Source of the DNA: CAIKMD01 sp035605975
Lineage (GTDB): Bacteria > Pseudomonadota > Alphaproteobacteria > ATCC43930 > CGMCC-115725
NCBI GenBank assembly: GCA_035605975.1
Contig: DATNGG010000014.1
Location: forward strand, 1 to 64,000
DNA length: 64,000 bases
Direction of reading: 5' to 3'
In this document: positions 17,073 to 25,824 of the stretch, one piece after another
Layout: each line of letters opens with the position of its first letter
Position numbering within the stretch: position 1 is the stretch's first letter
Made by a program: the position numbers and the translations under genes
Notes under the pieces: model-generated
Seen by the model: only the letters and a program-made list of their open reading frames with translations
What the model was told of the DNA's origin: nothing
Databases searched by the model: none

Positions 17073-18059
17073 TTACAGAAACTGCCGTGCGGCGGCGCCA
17101 CCGAGCAGCAGAATGGCGAAACACGCCGCCGCTGCGAGGTAGAGCGTCAGCGCGGCGGCGATATCGGCAATCGTCGCGCGCGCGCGGCCATCGCCGAGCC
17201 AGGGCTCGGGCGCCGCCGCGCCGCCATAGGCGCGTGGGCCGCCGAGCGCCAGGCCCAGCGCGCCCGCCGCCGCCGCTTCGGGCCAACCGGCATTGGGCGA
17301 GCGATGCTTGCGCGCATCCTTGAGCATGACGCGCAAGCCATGACCGGCGCGTGTTTCGGGAAGCGCCACCGCCGCCGCGCAGATAATGAGCGCGCTGAGC
17401 CGCGCGGGAATCCAGCTGAACACGTCGTCGAGCCGCGCCGCCGCCCAGCCGAATTGCAGATATTTCGGCGAACGGTGGCCGATCATGCTGTCGAGCGTGC
17501 TGGCGGTCTTGAAGGCGAAAATCCCCGGCAGGCCCAGCAGCAGATACCAGAAGGCCGGCGCCACCACGCCGTCGCTGAAATTCTCGAACAGCGATTCGAT
17601 CGCCGCGCGCGCAACGCCATGCTCGTCGAGGCTGTCGGGATCGCGGCCGACGATTTTGGCGACCGCCTGCCGTCCGGCCTCGATCCCGCCCTCTTGCAAA
17701 CCGCGCGCGACCGCCGCGACATGCTCGAAAAGGCTGCGCTGCGCCAGCAGCACGGCGACGAGGAGCGCCTCGATGGCCCAGCCGAGATGGACGATGCGCA
17801 AATAGCCGGTGACCGCCCAGCCCAACGCCACGGCGGCGCCGACGAGAACAACCACCGTGATCAGGCCGCGCAGACGCCGCGCGCGGTCACTGCGGTCCGG
17901 ACGGTTGAGGCGCTTGTCGAAGAAGGCGACCGCGCCGCCCGCCAGAACAACCGGGTGCGGCAAAAGGCGAAAGACGCGCTCCATATCGCCGAAAGCGAGA
18001 TCGAGGATGAGCGCCAGCAGCAGAACGAGAACCGGGTCGGGTGCGGTCGATATCAGCAT
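17073..18059 (-). CDS. cobD: Adenosylcobinamide-phosphate synthase CobD (CbiB)
   Basis: About 328 residues, integral membrane. It condenses adenosylcobyric acid with (R)-1-amino-2-propanol or its phosphate. Family marks are LDLAFGDMERVFRLLPHPVVLAGG near the N-terminus, VGRDPDSLDEHGVARAAIESLFENFSDGVVAP in the middle (the conserved ES.xEN..D block), and ASTLDSMIGHRSPKYLQFGWAAARLDD. Start ATG at 18057-18059 gives the common MLISTAPDP N-terminus; an ATG ten codons earlier is possible. It is divergent from cbiX. Confidence 0.93.
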   Translation of the reverse strand: MLISTAPDPVLVLLLALILDLAFGDMERVFRLLPHPVVLAGGAVAFFDKRLNRPDRSDRARRLRGLITVVVLVGAAVALGWAVTGYLRIVHLGWAIEALLVAVLLAQRSLFEHVAAVARGLQEGGIEAGRQAVAKIVGRDPDSLDEHGVARAAIESLFENFSDGVVAPAFWYLLLGLPGIFAFKTASTLDSMIGHRSPKYLQFGWAAARLDDVFSWIPARLSALIICAAAVALPETRAGHGLRVMLKDARKHRSPNAGWPEAAAAGALGLALGGPRAYGGAAAPEPWLGDGRARATIADIAAALTLYLAAAACFAILLLGGAAARQFL

Positions 18060-18115
18060 GGGCTCGCAAGATCGGCCGCTTGCGGGCATCAAGACAAGAA
18101 GAAAGCGAGGATCGG

Positions 18116-19078
18116 ATGACGGCAGGGGGCCTCAAGAGCGCGGTGATGGTGTGCGGGCATGGCAGCCGCGATCCGGATGCGATCGTCGAATTCGAGCGGG
18201 TGGCGGCGGGGCTCAAAGCGATGCTTCCGACGGTCGATATCGAGACGGGCTATCTCGAATTCGCGCGGCCGGTCATCCGCGACGGGCTCGAGAAGCTGGC
18301 CTCACGCGGCGCCCGCCGCATTCTCGCGCTTCCCGGCATGCTCTTCGCCGCGAGCCATGTGAAGAACGACCTGCCCTCGGAGATCAACAGCTTCGCAGCG
18401 CTCAATCCCGGCATCGAGCTTCGCTTCGGCCGCGACTTGTCGATTGAGCCGAAATTGCTGAAAGTTGCCGCCGCCCGTATTGCCGAGGCCGAGGGCGATG
18501 CCCGGCGCCCGGTTGCGCGCGCCGAGACGCTGCTCCTCGTCGTCGGCCGTGGTACCAGCGACCCGGACGCGAATTCGAACATCGCCAAGATCACGCGCAT
18601 GTTGTGGGAAGGGATGGGGTTCGGCTGGGCCGAAACCGCGTTCAGCGGCGTCGCGCATCCGCTGGTCGAGCCCGGATTGCGGCGCGCGGCGATGCTCGGC
18701 TTTCGCCACATCGTCGTCTTTCCTTATTTTCTCTTCACCGGCGTCTTGGTGAAACGGATCTATGCCGCGCTCGACCGCGTCGCGGCGGATCACCCCGAGA
18801 TCGAGTTCCTCAAAGCGGGATATTTGGGGGATCACCCGCTGGTGCTCGATTGCTTTGCCGATCGCATTGCGGAGATGGCCGATGGCGAGCCCGCGATGAA
18901 TTGCCGGCTGTGCAAATATCGCGAGCAGATCATCGGCTATGAGACAGCCGTCGGCGCGCCGCAACAGGGGCACCATCATCACGTGCGCGGCATCGGCACC
19001 GAGGCCGATCATGGCGATCATCACCATCACCATGACGGCCACCTCCATCATCACGGCCATGGCTCGAACGGCGCCTGA
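18116..19078 (+). CDS. cbiX: Sirohydrochlorin cobaltochelatase CbiX, with MxCxxC motif and His-rich tail
   Basis: A 320-residue two-module class II chelatase. The first module has the active histidine His15 in VCGHGSRD and the second metal-site histidine in GMLFAASHVKNDLP. The second module has GRGTSDPD in place of a histidine, so only one catalytic site is expected, as in other long CbiX proteins. After it comes MNCRLCKYRE, an MxCxxC motif known in Bacillus megaterium CbiX to hold an Fe-S cluster, and then about 35 residues with long histidine runs that could store cobalt or nickel. It inserts cobalt early in the pathway. It overlaps cobH by 20 bases. Confidence 0.93.
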   Translation: MTAGGLKSAVMVCGHGSRDPDAIVEFERVAAGLKAMLPTVDIETGYLEFARPVIRDGLEKLASRGARRILALPGMLFAASHVKNDLPSEINSFAALNPGIELRFGRDLSIEPKLLKVAAARIAEAEGDARRPVARAETLLLVVGRGTSDPDANSNIAKITRMLWEGMGFGWAETAFSGVAHPLVEPGLRRAAMLGFRHIVVFPYFLFTGVLVKRIYAALDRVAADHPEIEFLKAGYLGDHPLVLDCFADRIAEMADGEPAMNCRLCKYREQIIGYETAVGAPQQGHHHHVRGIGTEADHGDHHHHHDGHLHHHGHGSNGA

Positions 19079-19697
19079 TATTGGCGCGGCGGGCTACGCC
19101 TATCTGCGCGATCCCGCGGCGATCTATCGCCGCTCCTTCGCGATGATCCGCCGCGAGGTCGATCTGAGCGGGATGCCGCGCGAGCTTCGCCCGGTCGCGC
19201 TCCGTCTCGTTCATGCGACGGGCGAGTCCGCGATCCTCGATGATCTCGCCGCATCGAAAGGCGCGGCGGCAATCGGGCGCAAGGCGCTCGCACGAGGCGC
19301 GCCGATCCTCGCCGATGCGTCGATGGTGGCGGCGGGCATCACGGGGCGGCGCGCGCTCTGCCGTCTCGGCGACAAGCGCGTGCCGGCCTTGGCAAAGATG
19401 CTCAAGACCACCCGCTCGGCAGCCGCCGTCGAGCTCTGGCGCCCGCAGCTCGATGGCGCGGTGGTTGCAATCGGCAATGCGCCGACAGCGCTGTTTCATC
19501 TGCTCGAGATGATCGCCGCGGGCGCGCCGCGGCCGGCTTTGGTTCTCGGCTTTCCGGTCGGCTTCGTCGGCGCGGCCGAGGCCAAGGCGGCGCTCGAGGC
19601 CAATCCCTGGGGCATCCCCTATATCACGTTGCGCGGGCGGCGCGGCGGCAGCGCGCTGGCGGCGGCGGCCGTCAATGCGCTGGCGGGCGACCGATGA
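19059..19697 (+). CDS. cobH: Precorrin-8X / cobalt-precorrin-8 methylmutase CobH (CbiC)
   Basis: A 212-residue enzyme that moves the methyl group from C-11 to C-12 to form (cobalt-)hydrogenobyrinate. Family blocks are YLRDPAAIYRRSFAMIRRE, ALRLVHATGESAIL with the catalytic histidine, GAPILADASMVAAGI, and the C-terminal VLGFPVGFVGAAEAK and ITLRGRRGGSALA. The start is ATG at 19059, inside the 3' end of cbiX; the overlap with the histidine-rich codons suggests translational coupling. It also overlaps cobL by four bases. Confidence 0.95.
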   Translation: MARTAPDIGAAGYAYLRDPAAIYRRSFAMIRREVDLSGMPRELRPVALRLVHATGESAILDDLAASKGAAAIGRKALARGAPILADASMVAAGITGRRALCRLGDKRVPALAKMLKTTRSAAAVELWRPQLDGAVVAIGNAPTALFHLLEMIAAGAPRPALVLGFPVGFVGAAEAKAALEANPWGIPYITLRGRRGGSALAAAAVNALAGDR

Positions 19698-20893
19698 GCG
19701 CCTGGCTTGCCGTGATCGGCATCGGCGAAGAGGGGTGGAGCGGCCTCAGCGGCGCCGCGCGGGGTTTCGTCGAGACGGCCGAGCTGGTGGTCGGTGGTGC
19801 CCGGCATCTCGCGCTTGTGCCGAGCCTCGCCGGCGAGCGCCTTCAATGGAAGAGCCCGCTGGCCGCTACGCTGCCCGCGGTCGAGCGATATCGCGGCCGC
19901 CGCGTTGTCGTGCTCGCGAGCGGCGATCCGCTCTGCTACGGCGTCGGCGCTTTGCTGGCGCGGCGCTTCGCACGTGACGAGATGATCGTGCTGCCGAGCC
20001 CGAGCGCCTTCAGCCTTGCCGCGGCGCGGCTGCTCTGGCCGCTCGAATCCTGCCGCTGCCTCAGCCTTCACGGCCGGCCGCTGGAAAAGCTGCGGCTGCA
20101 TCTCGCGCCCGGCGCGCGGCTGCTCGCTTTGTCGGAAAACGGTACGACGCCGGCGAGCGTTGCGCAGCTTTTGCGCGAGTCCGGCTGGGGTCAATCGGCG
20201 ATGAGCGTCTTCGAGCATCTGGGCGGCGCCAAGGAGCGGCGCTGCGACGGGCTCGCTGCGGCATGGCCCGAGGAGCACGTCGCCGATCTTAATCTCCTTG
20301 CGCTCGAATGCCGCGCGGGCGCGGATGCGCGGCCGCTGTCGCGCCGCGCCGGCCTGCCCGACGACGCATTCCGCCATGACGGCCAGCTGACGAAACGCGC
20401 GATCCGCGCCGCGACGCTCGCGGCGCTGGCGCCTCTGCCCGGGGAATTGCTGTGGGATATCGGCGCCGGCAGCGGCTCGATCGCCATCGAATGGCTGCGC
20501 AGCGAGCGCTTCATGCGGGCGATTGCGATCGAGCGCGCGGCGCCGCGCGCGGCCTTCATCGCCGAGAACGCCGCGCATTTGGGCGTGCCCGAAATCGAGA
20601 TCGTGCAGCAACCGGCGCCGGCCGCGCTCGAAGGACTGCCCGCCCCCGATGCGATCTTCATCGGCGGCGGTGTTGGCGATGCCGCGATCTGGGATGCCGC
20701 CTGGGGGGCGCTGAAGCCCGGGGGAAGGCTCGTCGCCAATGCGGTGACGCTCGATGGCGAGGCCGAGCTCTTCCGCCGCCATCGCAGCCTCGGCGGCGAG
20801 CTGACACGGATCGCCGTCTCGCGCGCCGAGGACCACCGCTTCTGGCGCGCCGCCATGCCGATCGCGCAGCTTTTCGTCGTCAAGCCGCGATGA
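19694..20893 (+). CDS. cobL: Precorrin-6Y C5,15-methyltransferase (decarboxylating) CobL (CbiE-CbiT fusion)
   Basis: A 399-residue fusion. Residues 1 to about 205 are a CbiE-type tetrapyrrole methylase (AVIGIGEEGWSGL, VVVLASGDPLCYGVG). The rest is a CbiT-type class I methyltransferase (LLWDIGAGSGSIAIEWLR, the SAM motif I, then IFIGGGVG). Together they methylate C-5 and C-15 and remove the ring-C acetate carboxyl. The fused form is typical of proteobacteria. It overlaps cobH and the downstream glycosyltransferase by four bases each, so it is firmly within the operon. Confidence 0.95.
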   Translation: MSAWLAVIGIGEEGWSGLSGAARGFVETAELVVGGARHLALVPSLAGERLQWKSPLAATLPAVERYRGRRVVVLASGDPLCYGVGALLARRFARDEMIVLPSPSAFSLAAARLLWPLESCRCLSLHGRPLEKLRLHLAPGARLLALSENGTTPASVAQLLRESGWGQSAMSVFEHLGGAKERRCDGLAAAWPEEHVADLNLLALECRAGADARPLSRRAGLPDDAFRHDGQLTKRAIRAATLAALAPLPGELLWDIGAGSGSIAIEWLRSERFMRAIAIERAAPRAAFIAENAAHLGVPEIEIVQQPAPAALEGLPAPDAIFIGGGVGDAAIWDAAWGALKPGGRLVANAVTLDGEAELFRRHRSLGGELTRIAVSRAEDHRFWRAAMPIAQLFVVKPR

Positions 20894-22542
20894 TGGCGCA
20901 GGCGATCGCGGGCTGGCGCCCTTATGTGCTGCTCCTTCTGCTCTGCCTCGGGCTCTATCTGCCGGGGCTTGCGAGCCTTCCCGTCACTGATCGCGACGAG
21001 GCGCGTTTCGCGCAGGCGAGCCGGCAGATGCTGGAAACCCGCGATTTCATCAACATTCGCTTCCAGGACGAAGCGCGCAACAAAAAGCCCGCCGGCATTT
21101 ACTGGCTGCAAGCGGCCGCGGTGAGTCTTTTCAGCGATGCGCAGAGCGCCGCGATCTGGCCTTATCGCCTGCCGTCCTTGCTCGCGGCCGCGGCCGCCGT
21201 GCTCCTGAGCTTTGGCCTGGGCAACGCTCTGGTCGGACGCAAGGCAGCGTTTCTCGGCGCCGCCGTGCTTGCAGCTTCGGTGGAGCTCGTCGTCGAGGCG
21301 CATCTCGCCAAGACCGATGCGGTGCTGCTTGCCTGCGTCGTCGCGGCGCAATTGGCGCTGGCGCGGCTGTATCTTGCGGCGCGCCAGGGCGCGCCTGGCG
21401 ATTGGCGCTTCGCGCTCCTCTTCTGGCTCGCGCTCGCCTGCGGCGTTCTCGTCAAAGGACCGGTCGCGCCGGCGGTCGGCGCGCTGACCGTCGCGGCGCT
21501 GGCGGTGGCCGATCGCGATGCGCGCTGGCTCAAGACGCTGCGGCCTGCGCTCGGCATTGTGCTGCTCTTGCTTATTGTGATGCCTTGGCTCATTGCGATC
21601 TCGCGCGCGACGCAGGGCGCGTTTCTCCACGATTCGCTCGGCTCGGATTTTCTCGGCAAGCTGATCGGCAGCCAGGAAAGCCATGGCGCGCCGCCGCTCT
21701 ATTACCTCGTCTCGCTGGCGATCGGGTTCTGGCCCGGCGTGCTGTTCCTGGGGCCTGCCATCGCCTGGGCATGGATGCATCGTGCCGATACGCCGGAGCG
21801 GTTTCTCATCGCTTGGGCGGTGCCATTCTGGATCGTCGTCGAGCTGGTGCCGACCAAGCTCCCGAACTATTTGCTGCCGGCCTATCCGGCACTGGCGCTG
21901 ATGGTCGCCCGCGCGGTCATCGCCGCAAGCGAGGGTAAGCTTGTCTCCTGGCGTTGGCTCGATCGCGGCGTGGCGCTCGCCTGGGCGGCCGTCTCGCTCG
22001 GGCTGGCGGCGATTCTCGCGCTGGCGCCGATCCAGTTCGGATCCGGCGACGGATCGGGGCTGGTCGCGGCGGCCATCCTCCTCTATCTCGGCACGCGTCT
22101 CGGGATTGCCTTTTGGCGCGACGGCGCCGCGCAGCTCGTGCCGCGGCTCGTCATCCTCGCTCTGCTGGTCCTGCCGCTCACCTTCGCTTTCGTTGCGCCG
22201 CGGCTCGACCGGCTCTGGCTGTCACGCGCCGCGGCGCAGCTCGTCGCGCGCAACGCAACCGCACAAGACGCGCCCGTTGTTGCAGCGGCGGGCTATGCCG
22301 AGCCGAGCCTCGTTTTCCTTCTCGGTACGCGAACGATGCTGGTCGATCCGGCGCGCGCGGCGCAGCACGTCGCAACCGCCCCGGGGGGGATGGCGCTGGT
22401 CGAGAGCCGCGACGATGCGGCCTTCCAGGCCGATCTCGCCGCGCAGGGCGGCAAGGCCCGCATGCTGGGCCGCGTTTCGGGCATCGACTATTCGAACGGC
22501 CGTCCCATGACATTGACGCTCTATGATGGAGCGCCGCGATGA
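20890..22542 (+). CDS. GT39/ArnT-like membrane glycosyltransferase embedded in the corrin operon
   Basis: A 550-residue GT-C glycosyltransferase that would use a polyprenyl-phosphate sugar at the periplasmic face of the inner membrane. It has an N-terminal membrane helix (residues 11-28), the acidic loop motif DRDEARF at 34-40 expected in the first periplasmic loop, KKPAGIYWLQ, and about ten further hydrophobic segments. It resembles the proteins that add aminoarabinose or other sugars to lipid A. Nothing about it suggests a corrin function. Yet it is joined by ATGA overlaps to cobL upstream and cobI downstream, so it is cotranscribed with corrin genes. The acceptor is unknown. Confidence 0.88.
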   Translation: MMAQAIAGWRPYVLLLLLCLGLYLPGLASLPVTDRDEARFAQASRQMLETRDFINIRFQDEARNKKPAGIYWLQAAAVSLFSDAQSAAIWPYRLPSLLAAAAAVLLSFGLGNALVGRKAAFLGAAVLAASVELVVEAHLAKTDAVLLACVVAAQLALARLYLAARQGAPGDWRFALLFWLALACGVLVKGPVAPAVGALTVAALAVADRDARWLKTLRPALGIVLLLLIVMPWLIAISRATQGAFLHDSLGSDFLGKLIGSQESHGAPPLYYLVSLAIGFWPGVLFLGPAIAWAWMHRADTPERFLIAWAVPFWIVVELVPTKLPNYLLPAYPALALMVARAVIAASEGKLVSWRWLDRGVALAWAAVSLGLAAILALAPIQFGSGDGSGLVAAAILLYLGTRLGIAFWRDGAAQLVPRLVILALLVLPLTFAFVAPRLDRLWLSRAAAQLVARNATAQDAPVVAAAGYAEPSLVFLLGTRTMLVDPARAAQHVATAPGGMALVESRDDAAFQADLAAQGGKARMLGRVSGIDYSNGRPMTLTLYDGAPR

Positions 22543-23243
22543 GCGGGATCATCTATGGGCTGGGCGTCGGTCCGGGCGATCCGGAGCTGCTGACGCTGAA
22601 AGCCTGGCGCATCCTGCGCCGCGCCGCGATCGTCGCTTATCCCGCGCCCGAGGAGGGAGCGAGCTTCGCGCGCGGCATCGTCGCGCAATTTCTTTCGCCG
22701 GCGCAGATCGAATTGCCGATCCGCATTCCGATGGAGACGGCGCGGTTTCCGGCGCAGGCGGTCTATGATCGCGCCGCCGCGGCGATCGCCGAGCACAGCG
22801 CGGCGGGCCGCGACGTCGCCGTCCTCTGCCAGGGCGATCCCTTCTTCTACGGCTCGTTCATGTATCTCTTCGGTCGCCTCGCCGAGCGTTGCACGGTCGA
22901 GATCGTGCCGGGCGTCTCCTCGCTCGGCGCTTGCGCCGCCGCGGCCGGGTTCCCGTTGGCGGCGCGCAACGATGCGCTGATCGTGCTGCCCGCGACCTTG
23001 CCCGACGATGCGTTGGCGCGCCGGCTCGAAGCCTGCGATGCGGCGGCGATCATCAAGCTGGGGCGCCATTTTGCACGCGTGCGCGATCTCCTCGCGCGTC
23101 TCGGGCTTGCCGGGACAGCGCGCTATGTCGAGCATGCGAGCCTCGCCAATGCGCGGCTGCTGCCGCTCGATGCGGTCGATCCAGCGGCGGCGCCCTATTT
23201 CTCGATGATCCTGCTGCACCGGCGCGGCGCGGCGTGGCGATGA
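22539..23243 (+). CDS. cobI: Precorrin-2 C20-methyltransferase CobI (CbiL)
   Basis: A 234-residue SAM-dependent tetrapyrrole methylase. It has the family N-terminus IYGLGVGPGDPELLTLKAW, the GDP loop VAVLCQGDPFFYGSF, VEIVPGVSSLGACAAAAG, and the late NDALIVLPATLP block. It adds the C-20 methyl to precorrin-2 or cobalt-precorrin-2. It overlaps the glycosyltransferase gene and cbiG/cobJ by four bases on each side. Confidence 0.95.
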   Translation: MSGIIYGLGVGPGDPELLTLKAWRILRRAAIVAYPAPEEGASFARGIVAQFLSPAQIELPIRIPMETARFPAQAVYDRAAAAIAEHSAAGRDVAVLCQGDPFFYGSFMYLFGRLAERCTVEIVPGVSSLGACAAAAGFPLAARNDALIVLPATLPDDALARRLEACDAAAIIKLGRHFARVRDLLARLGLAGTARYVEHASLANARLLPLDAVDPAAAPYFSMILLHRRGAAWR

Positions 23244-25045
23244 GCGCGCTTCCGCAAGACGCGGCAATCCTGGTGCTGGGGCCTTCGGCGCTCGAGACGG
23301 CACGGCGCATCAAGGCTTTGCTGCCTGGCGCCGCGATCCACGCGCCTGCCCAGAGAGATCTCGCGGCGGATATCGTCTTCGACAAGGCGACCGATCATCT
23401 CGCGGCGCTGTTCGCTGCCGGCACCCCGATCGTCGCGCTTTGCGCCAGCGGCATTGCCGTGCGCGCCTTGGCGCCGCTGCTTGCGGCAAAGCGCGCCGAG
23501 CCGCCGGTGGTGGCCATCGCGGAAGACGGCTCGACGGCGGTTCCGCTCCTCGGCGGTCATCGCGGCGCCAATGCTTTGGCGCGCGCCATCGCCGAAATGA
23601 CGGGCGGCGTCGCGGCGATCACCACCGCCGGCGATCTGCGCTTCGATCTGGCGCTCGATGAGCCGCCGCCCGGCTGGCGCATCGCCAATCCCGAGCGCGC
23701 CAAACCGGTGATGGCGGCGCTGCTTGCCGGCGAGCCGGTGAGCCTCGCCATCGAAGCCGGCGATGCCGCTTGGCTCGAAGCCTCCGGCGCACGCTTTGCC
23801 GAATCGGGTCAGGCGCACATCCGCATCACCGACCGCGCCGCGAGCGCCGAAGAGGACGCGCTCGTCCTGCATCCGCCGGTGCTGGCCCTGGGCGTCGGCT
23901 GCGAACGCGGCGCCTCTGTCGAGGAGATGCACGCTGTGGTGACGGAGACGCTGCGGCGACACGGTCTTGCCGCGGGCGCCGTGGCGCTGGTCGCCTCGCT
24001 CGATCTCAAAAGCGACGAGCCGGCGGTGCAGGCGCTGGCGCAAGCGCTCGATGTGCCGGCACGGTTCTTTTCCGTGCAGGAGCTCCTCGCGGAAACGTCG
24101 CGCTTGCAAATGCCCTCGGAGGCGGTATTCCGCGCGGTCGGCTGCTATGGCGTTGCCGAAGGCGCGGCGCTCGCCGCGGCGGGGCACGAGGCGACGCTGC
24201 TCGTGCCGAAAGAGACGCAGGGCCACGTCACCTGCGCCGTTGCTCGCGCGCTGGCGCCGCTCGATCCGGCGACTGTCGGCCGCGCCCGTGGCCGGCTGGC
24301 GATCATCGGCATCGGCCCGGGCGATGCTGGCACGCGCACCCCCGCGGCCGATGCTGCGCTGCGCGCGGCGAGCGAGATTGTCGGCTACCGGCTTTATCTC
24401 GATCTGCTGGGGTCTGCCATCGCGGAAAAGACGCTTCATCCCGGCATGCTTGGCGCGGAGGAAGAACGCGCGCGCCTCGCGCTCGATTTGGCGGCGCAGG
24501 GACGCAGCGTCGCCCTCGTCTCGTCGGGCGATGCCGGGATTTACGGGCTGGCGAGCCTCGTTTTCGAGTTGATCGACCGCGAGGCGCTGGCCGCGTGGCA
24601 GCGCGTTGCGATCGAGGTCGTGCCGGGTGTTTCGGCAATGCAGGCGGCGGCGGCGCGGCTCGGCGCACCGCTGGGCCATGATTTCTGCGCCATTTCGCTG
24701 TCGGATCTGCTGACGCCCTGGGATGCGATCGAGCGCCGGCTCGAAGCCGCCGCGGCTGGCGATTTCGTCATCGCGCTCTACAATCCGCGCTCGGCGCGTC
24801 GCCATGGCCAGCTCGAGCGTGCGCGGGAGATTCTTTTGGCAAAGCGCTCCGGCGACACGCCGGTGGCGCTCGCGCGCAATCTCGGGCGCAGCGGCGAGCG
24901 TGTGACGGTGACGACGCTCGCAGCGCTCGATCCCGCCGCGGCCGATATGCTGACGCTGCTCGTCATCGGCAACAGCGCGACACGCAAGCTCGACGGGGTG
25001 GATGTGATCTACACGCCGCGCGGCTATGCGGCGAAGCGCCCATGA
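23240..25045 (+). CDS. cobJ: Fused CbiG (cobalt-precorrin-5A hydrolase) and CobJ/CbiH (precorrin-3B C17-methyltransferase)
   Basis: A 601-residue fusion. Residues 1 to about 350 are CbiG-like: an N-terminal domain with ALCASGIAVRALAPLL and LLGGHRGANALARAI, then the C-terminal domain with GVGCERGASVEEM and LKSDEPAVQALA. From about residue 351 (LAIIGIGPGDAGTRTPAA) to the end lies a tetrapyrrole methylase with SSGDAGIYGLASLVFE and EVVPGVSAMQAAAARLG. CbiH/CobJ methylates C-17 during ring contraction. CbiG opens the delta-lactone and releases acetaldehyde in the cobalt-early route. The same fusion is common in proteobacteria. ATGA overlaps link it to cobI and cobM. Confidence 0.94.
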   Translation: MSALPQDAAILVLGPSALETARRIKALLPGAAIHAPAQRDLAADIVFDKATDHLAALFAAGTPIVALCASGIAVRALAPLLAAKRAEPPVVAIAEDGSTAVPLLGGHRGANALARAIAEMTGGVAAITTAGDLRFDLALDEPPPGWRIANPERAKPVMAALLAGEPVSLAIEAGDAAWLEASGARFAESGQAHIRITDRAASAEEDALVLHPPVLALGVGCERGASVEEMHAVVTETLRRHGLAAGAVALVASLDLKSDEPAVQALAQALDVPARFFSVQELLAETSRLQMPSEAVFRAVGCYGVAEGAALAAAGHEATLLVPKETQGHVTCAVARALAPLDPATVGRARGRLAIIGIGPGDAGTRTPAADAALRAASEIVGYRLYLDLLGSAIAEKTLHPGMLGAEEERARLALDLAAQGRSVALVSSGDAGIYGLASLVFELIDREALAAWQRVAIEVVPGVSAMQAAAARLGAPLGHDFCAISLSDLLTPWDAIERRLEAAAAGDFVIALYNPRSARRHGQLERAREILLAKRSGDTPVALARNLGRSGERVTVTTLAALDPAAADMLTLLVIGNSATRKLDGVDVIYTPRGYAAKRP

Positions 25046-25824
25046 CGGTGCATTTCATCGGCGCCGGGCCGGGCGCGCCCGACCTCATCACGCTGCGCGG
25101 CTTGCGCCTCATCGAGACGAGCCCCGTCTGCCTCTATGCCGGGTCGCTCGTACCCGGAGCTGTGATCGCTTCGGCGCCTGCCGATGCGCGAATCATCGAC
25201 ACGGCGCCGCTGACGCTCGATGAGATCATCGCCGAAATGGCGGCGGCCCATGCGGCGGGGAAAGATGTGGCGCGCGTCCATTCGGGCGATATCTCGCTCT
25301 ACGGCGCCATCGCCGAGCAGATGCGACGGCTCGATGCGCTGGCGATCCCCTATGACCTGACCCCCGGCGTGCCCGCCTTTGCCGCCGCCGCCGCCGCGCT
25401 CGGCACCGAGCTTACCCTGCCGGAGATCGCGCAAACGGTGATCTTAACGCGCACCGCGATCCGCGCTTCGGCCATGCCGCCGGGCGAGGATTTGGCGGTG
25501 CTTGCCAAAAGCCGCGCGACGCTCGTGCTGCATCTCTCGATCAACAATCTCGGTCCGATTCTGCGCGAGATCGCGCCGATCTATGGCGAGGATTGTCCGG
25601 TGGCCGTCGTCCATCGCGCGAGCTGGCCCGATCAGATGATCCTGCGCGGAAGCTTGGCGACCATCCGCGCGCAGGTGAAGGCGGCGGGGCTCACCCGCAC
25701 CGCGTTGATCATCGTCGGGCGGGTGCTGGGCGCGAGCGGCTTTTCCGACAGCCGGTTATACGCGCCCGCGCATCATCATGTGCTGCGGCCGCGCCGGAAG
25801 CCGGCGGGCGAAGGCGGGCCTTAA
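25042..25824 (+). CDS. cobM: Precorrin-4 / cobalt-precorrin-4 C11-methyltransferase CobM (CbiF)
   Basis: A 260-residue SAM-dependent methylase with VHFIGAGPGAPDLITLRGL at the N-terminus, CLYAGSLVPGAVI (typical of this member), VARVHSGDISLYGAI, and AVVHRASWPDQMILRG. It methylates C-11 after ring contraction. It is the last gene of the operon that starts at cbiX. Its stop converges on the ankyrin gene so closely that the TTAA at 25821-25824 supplies both stop codons. Confidence 0.95.
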   Translation: MTVHFIGAGPGAPDLITLRGLRLIETSPVCLYAGSLVPGAVIASAPADARIIDTAPLTLDEIIAEMAAAHAAGKDVARVHSGDISLYGAIAEQMRRLDALAIPYDLTPGVPAFAAAAAALGTELTLPEIAQTVILTRTAIRASAMPPGEDLAVLAKSRATLVLHLSINNLGPILREIAPIYGEDCPVAVVHRASWPDQMILRGSLATIRAQVKAAGLTRTALIIVGRVLGASGFSDSRLYAPAHHHVLRPRRKPAGEGGP

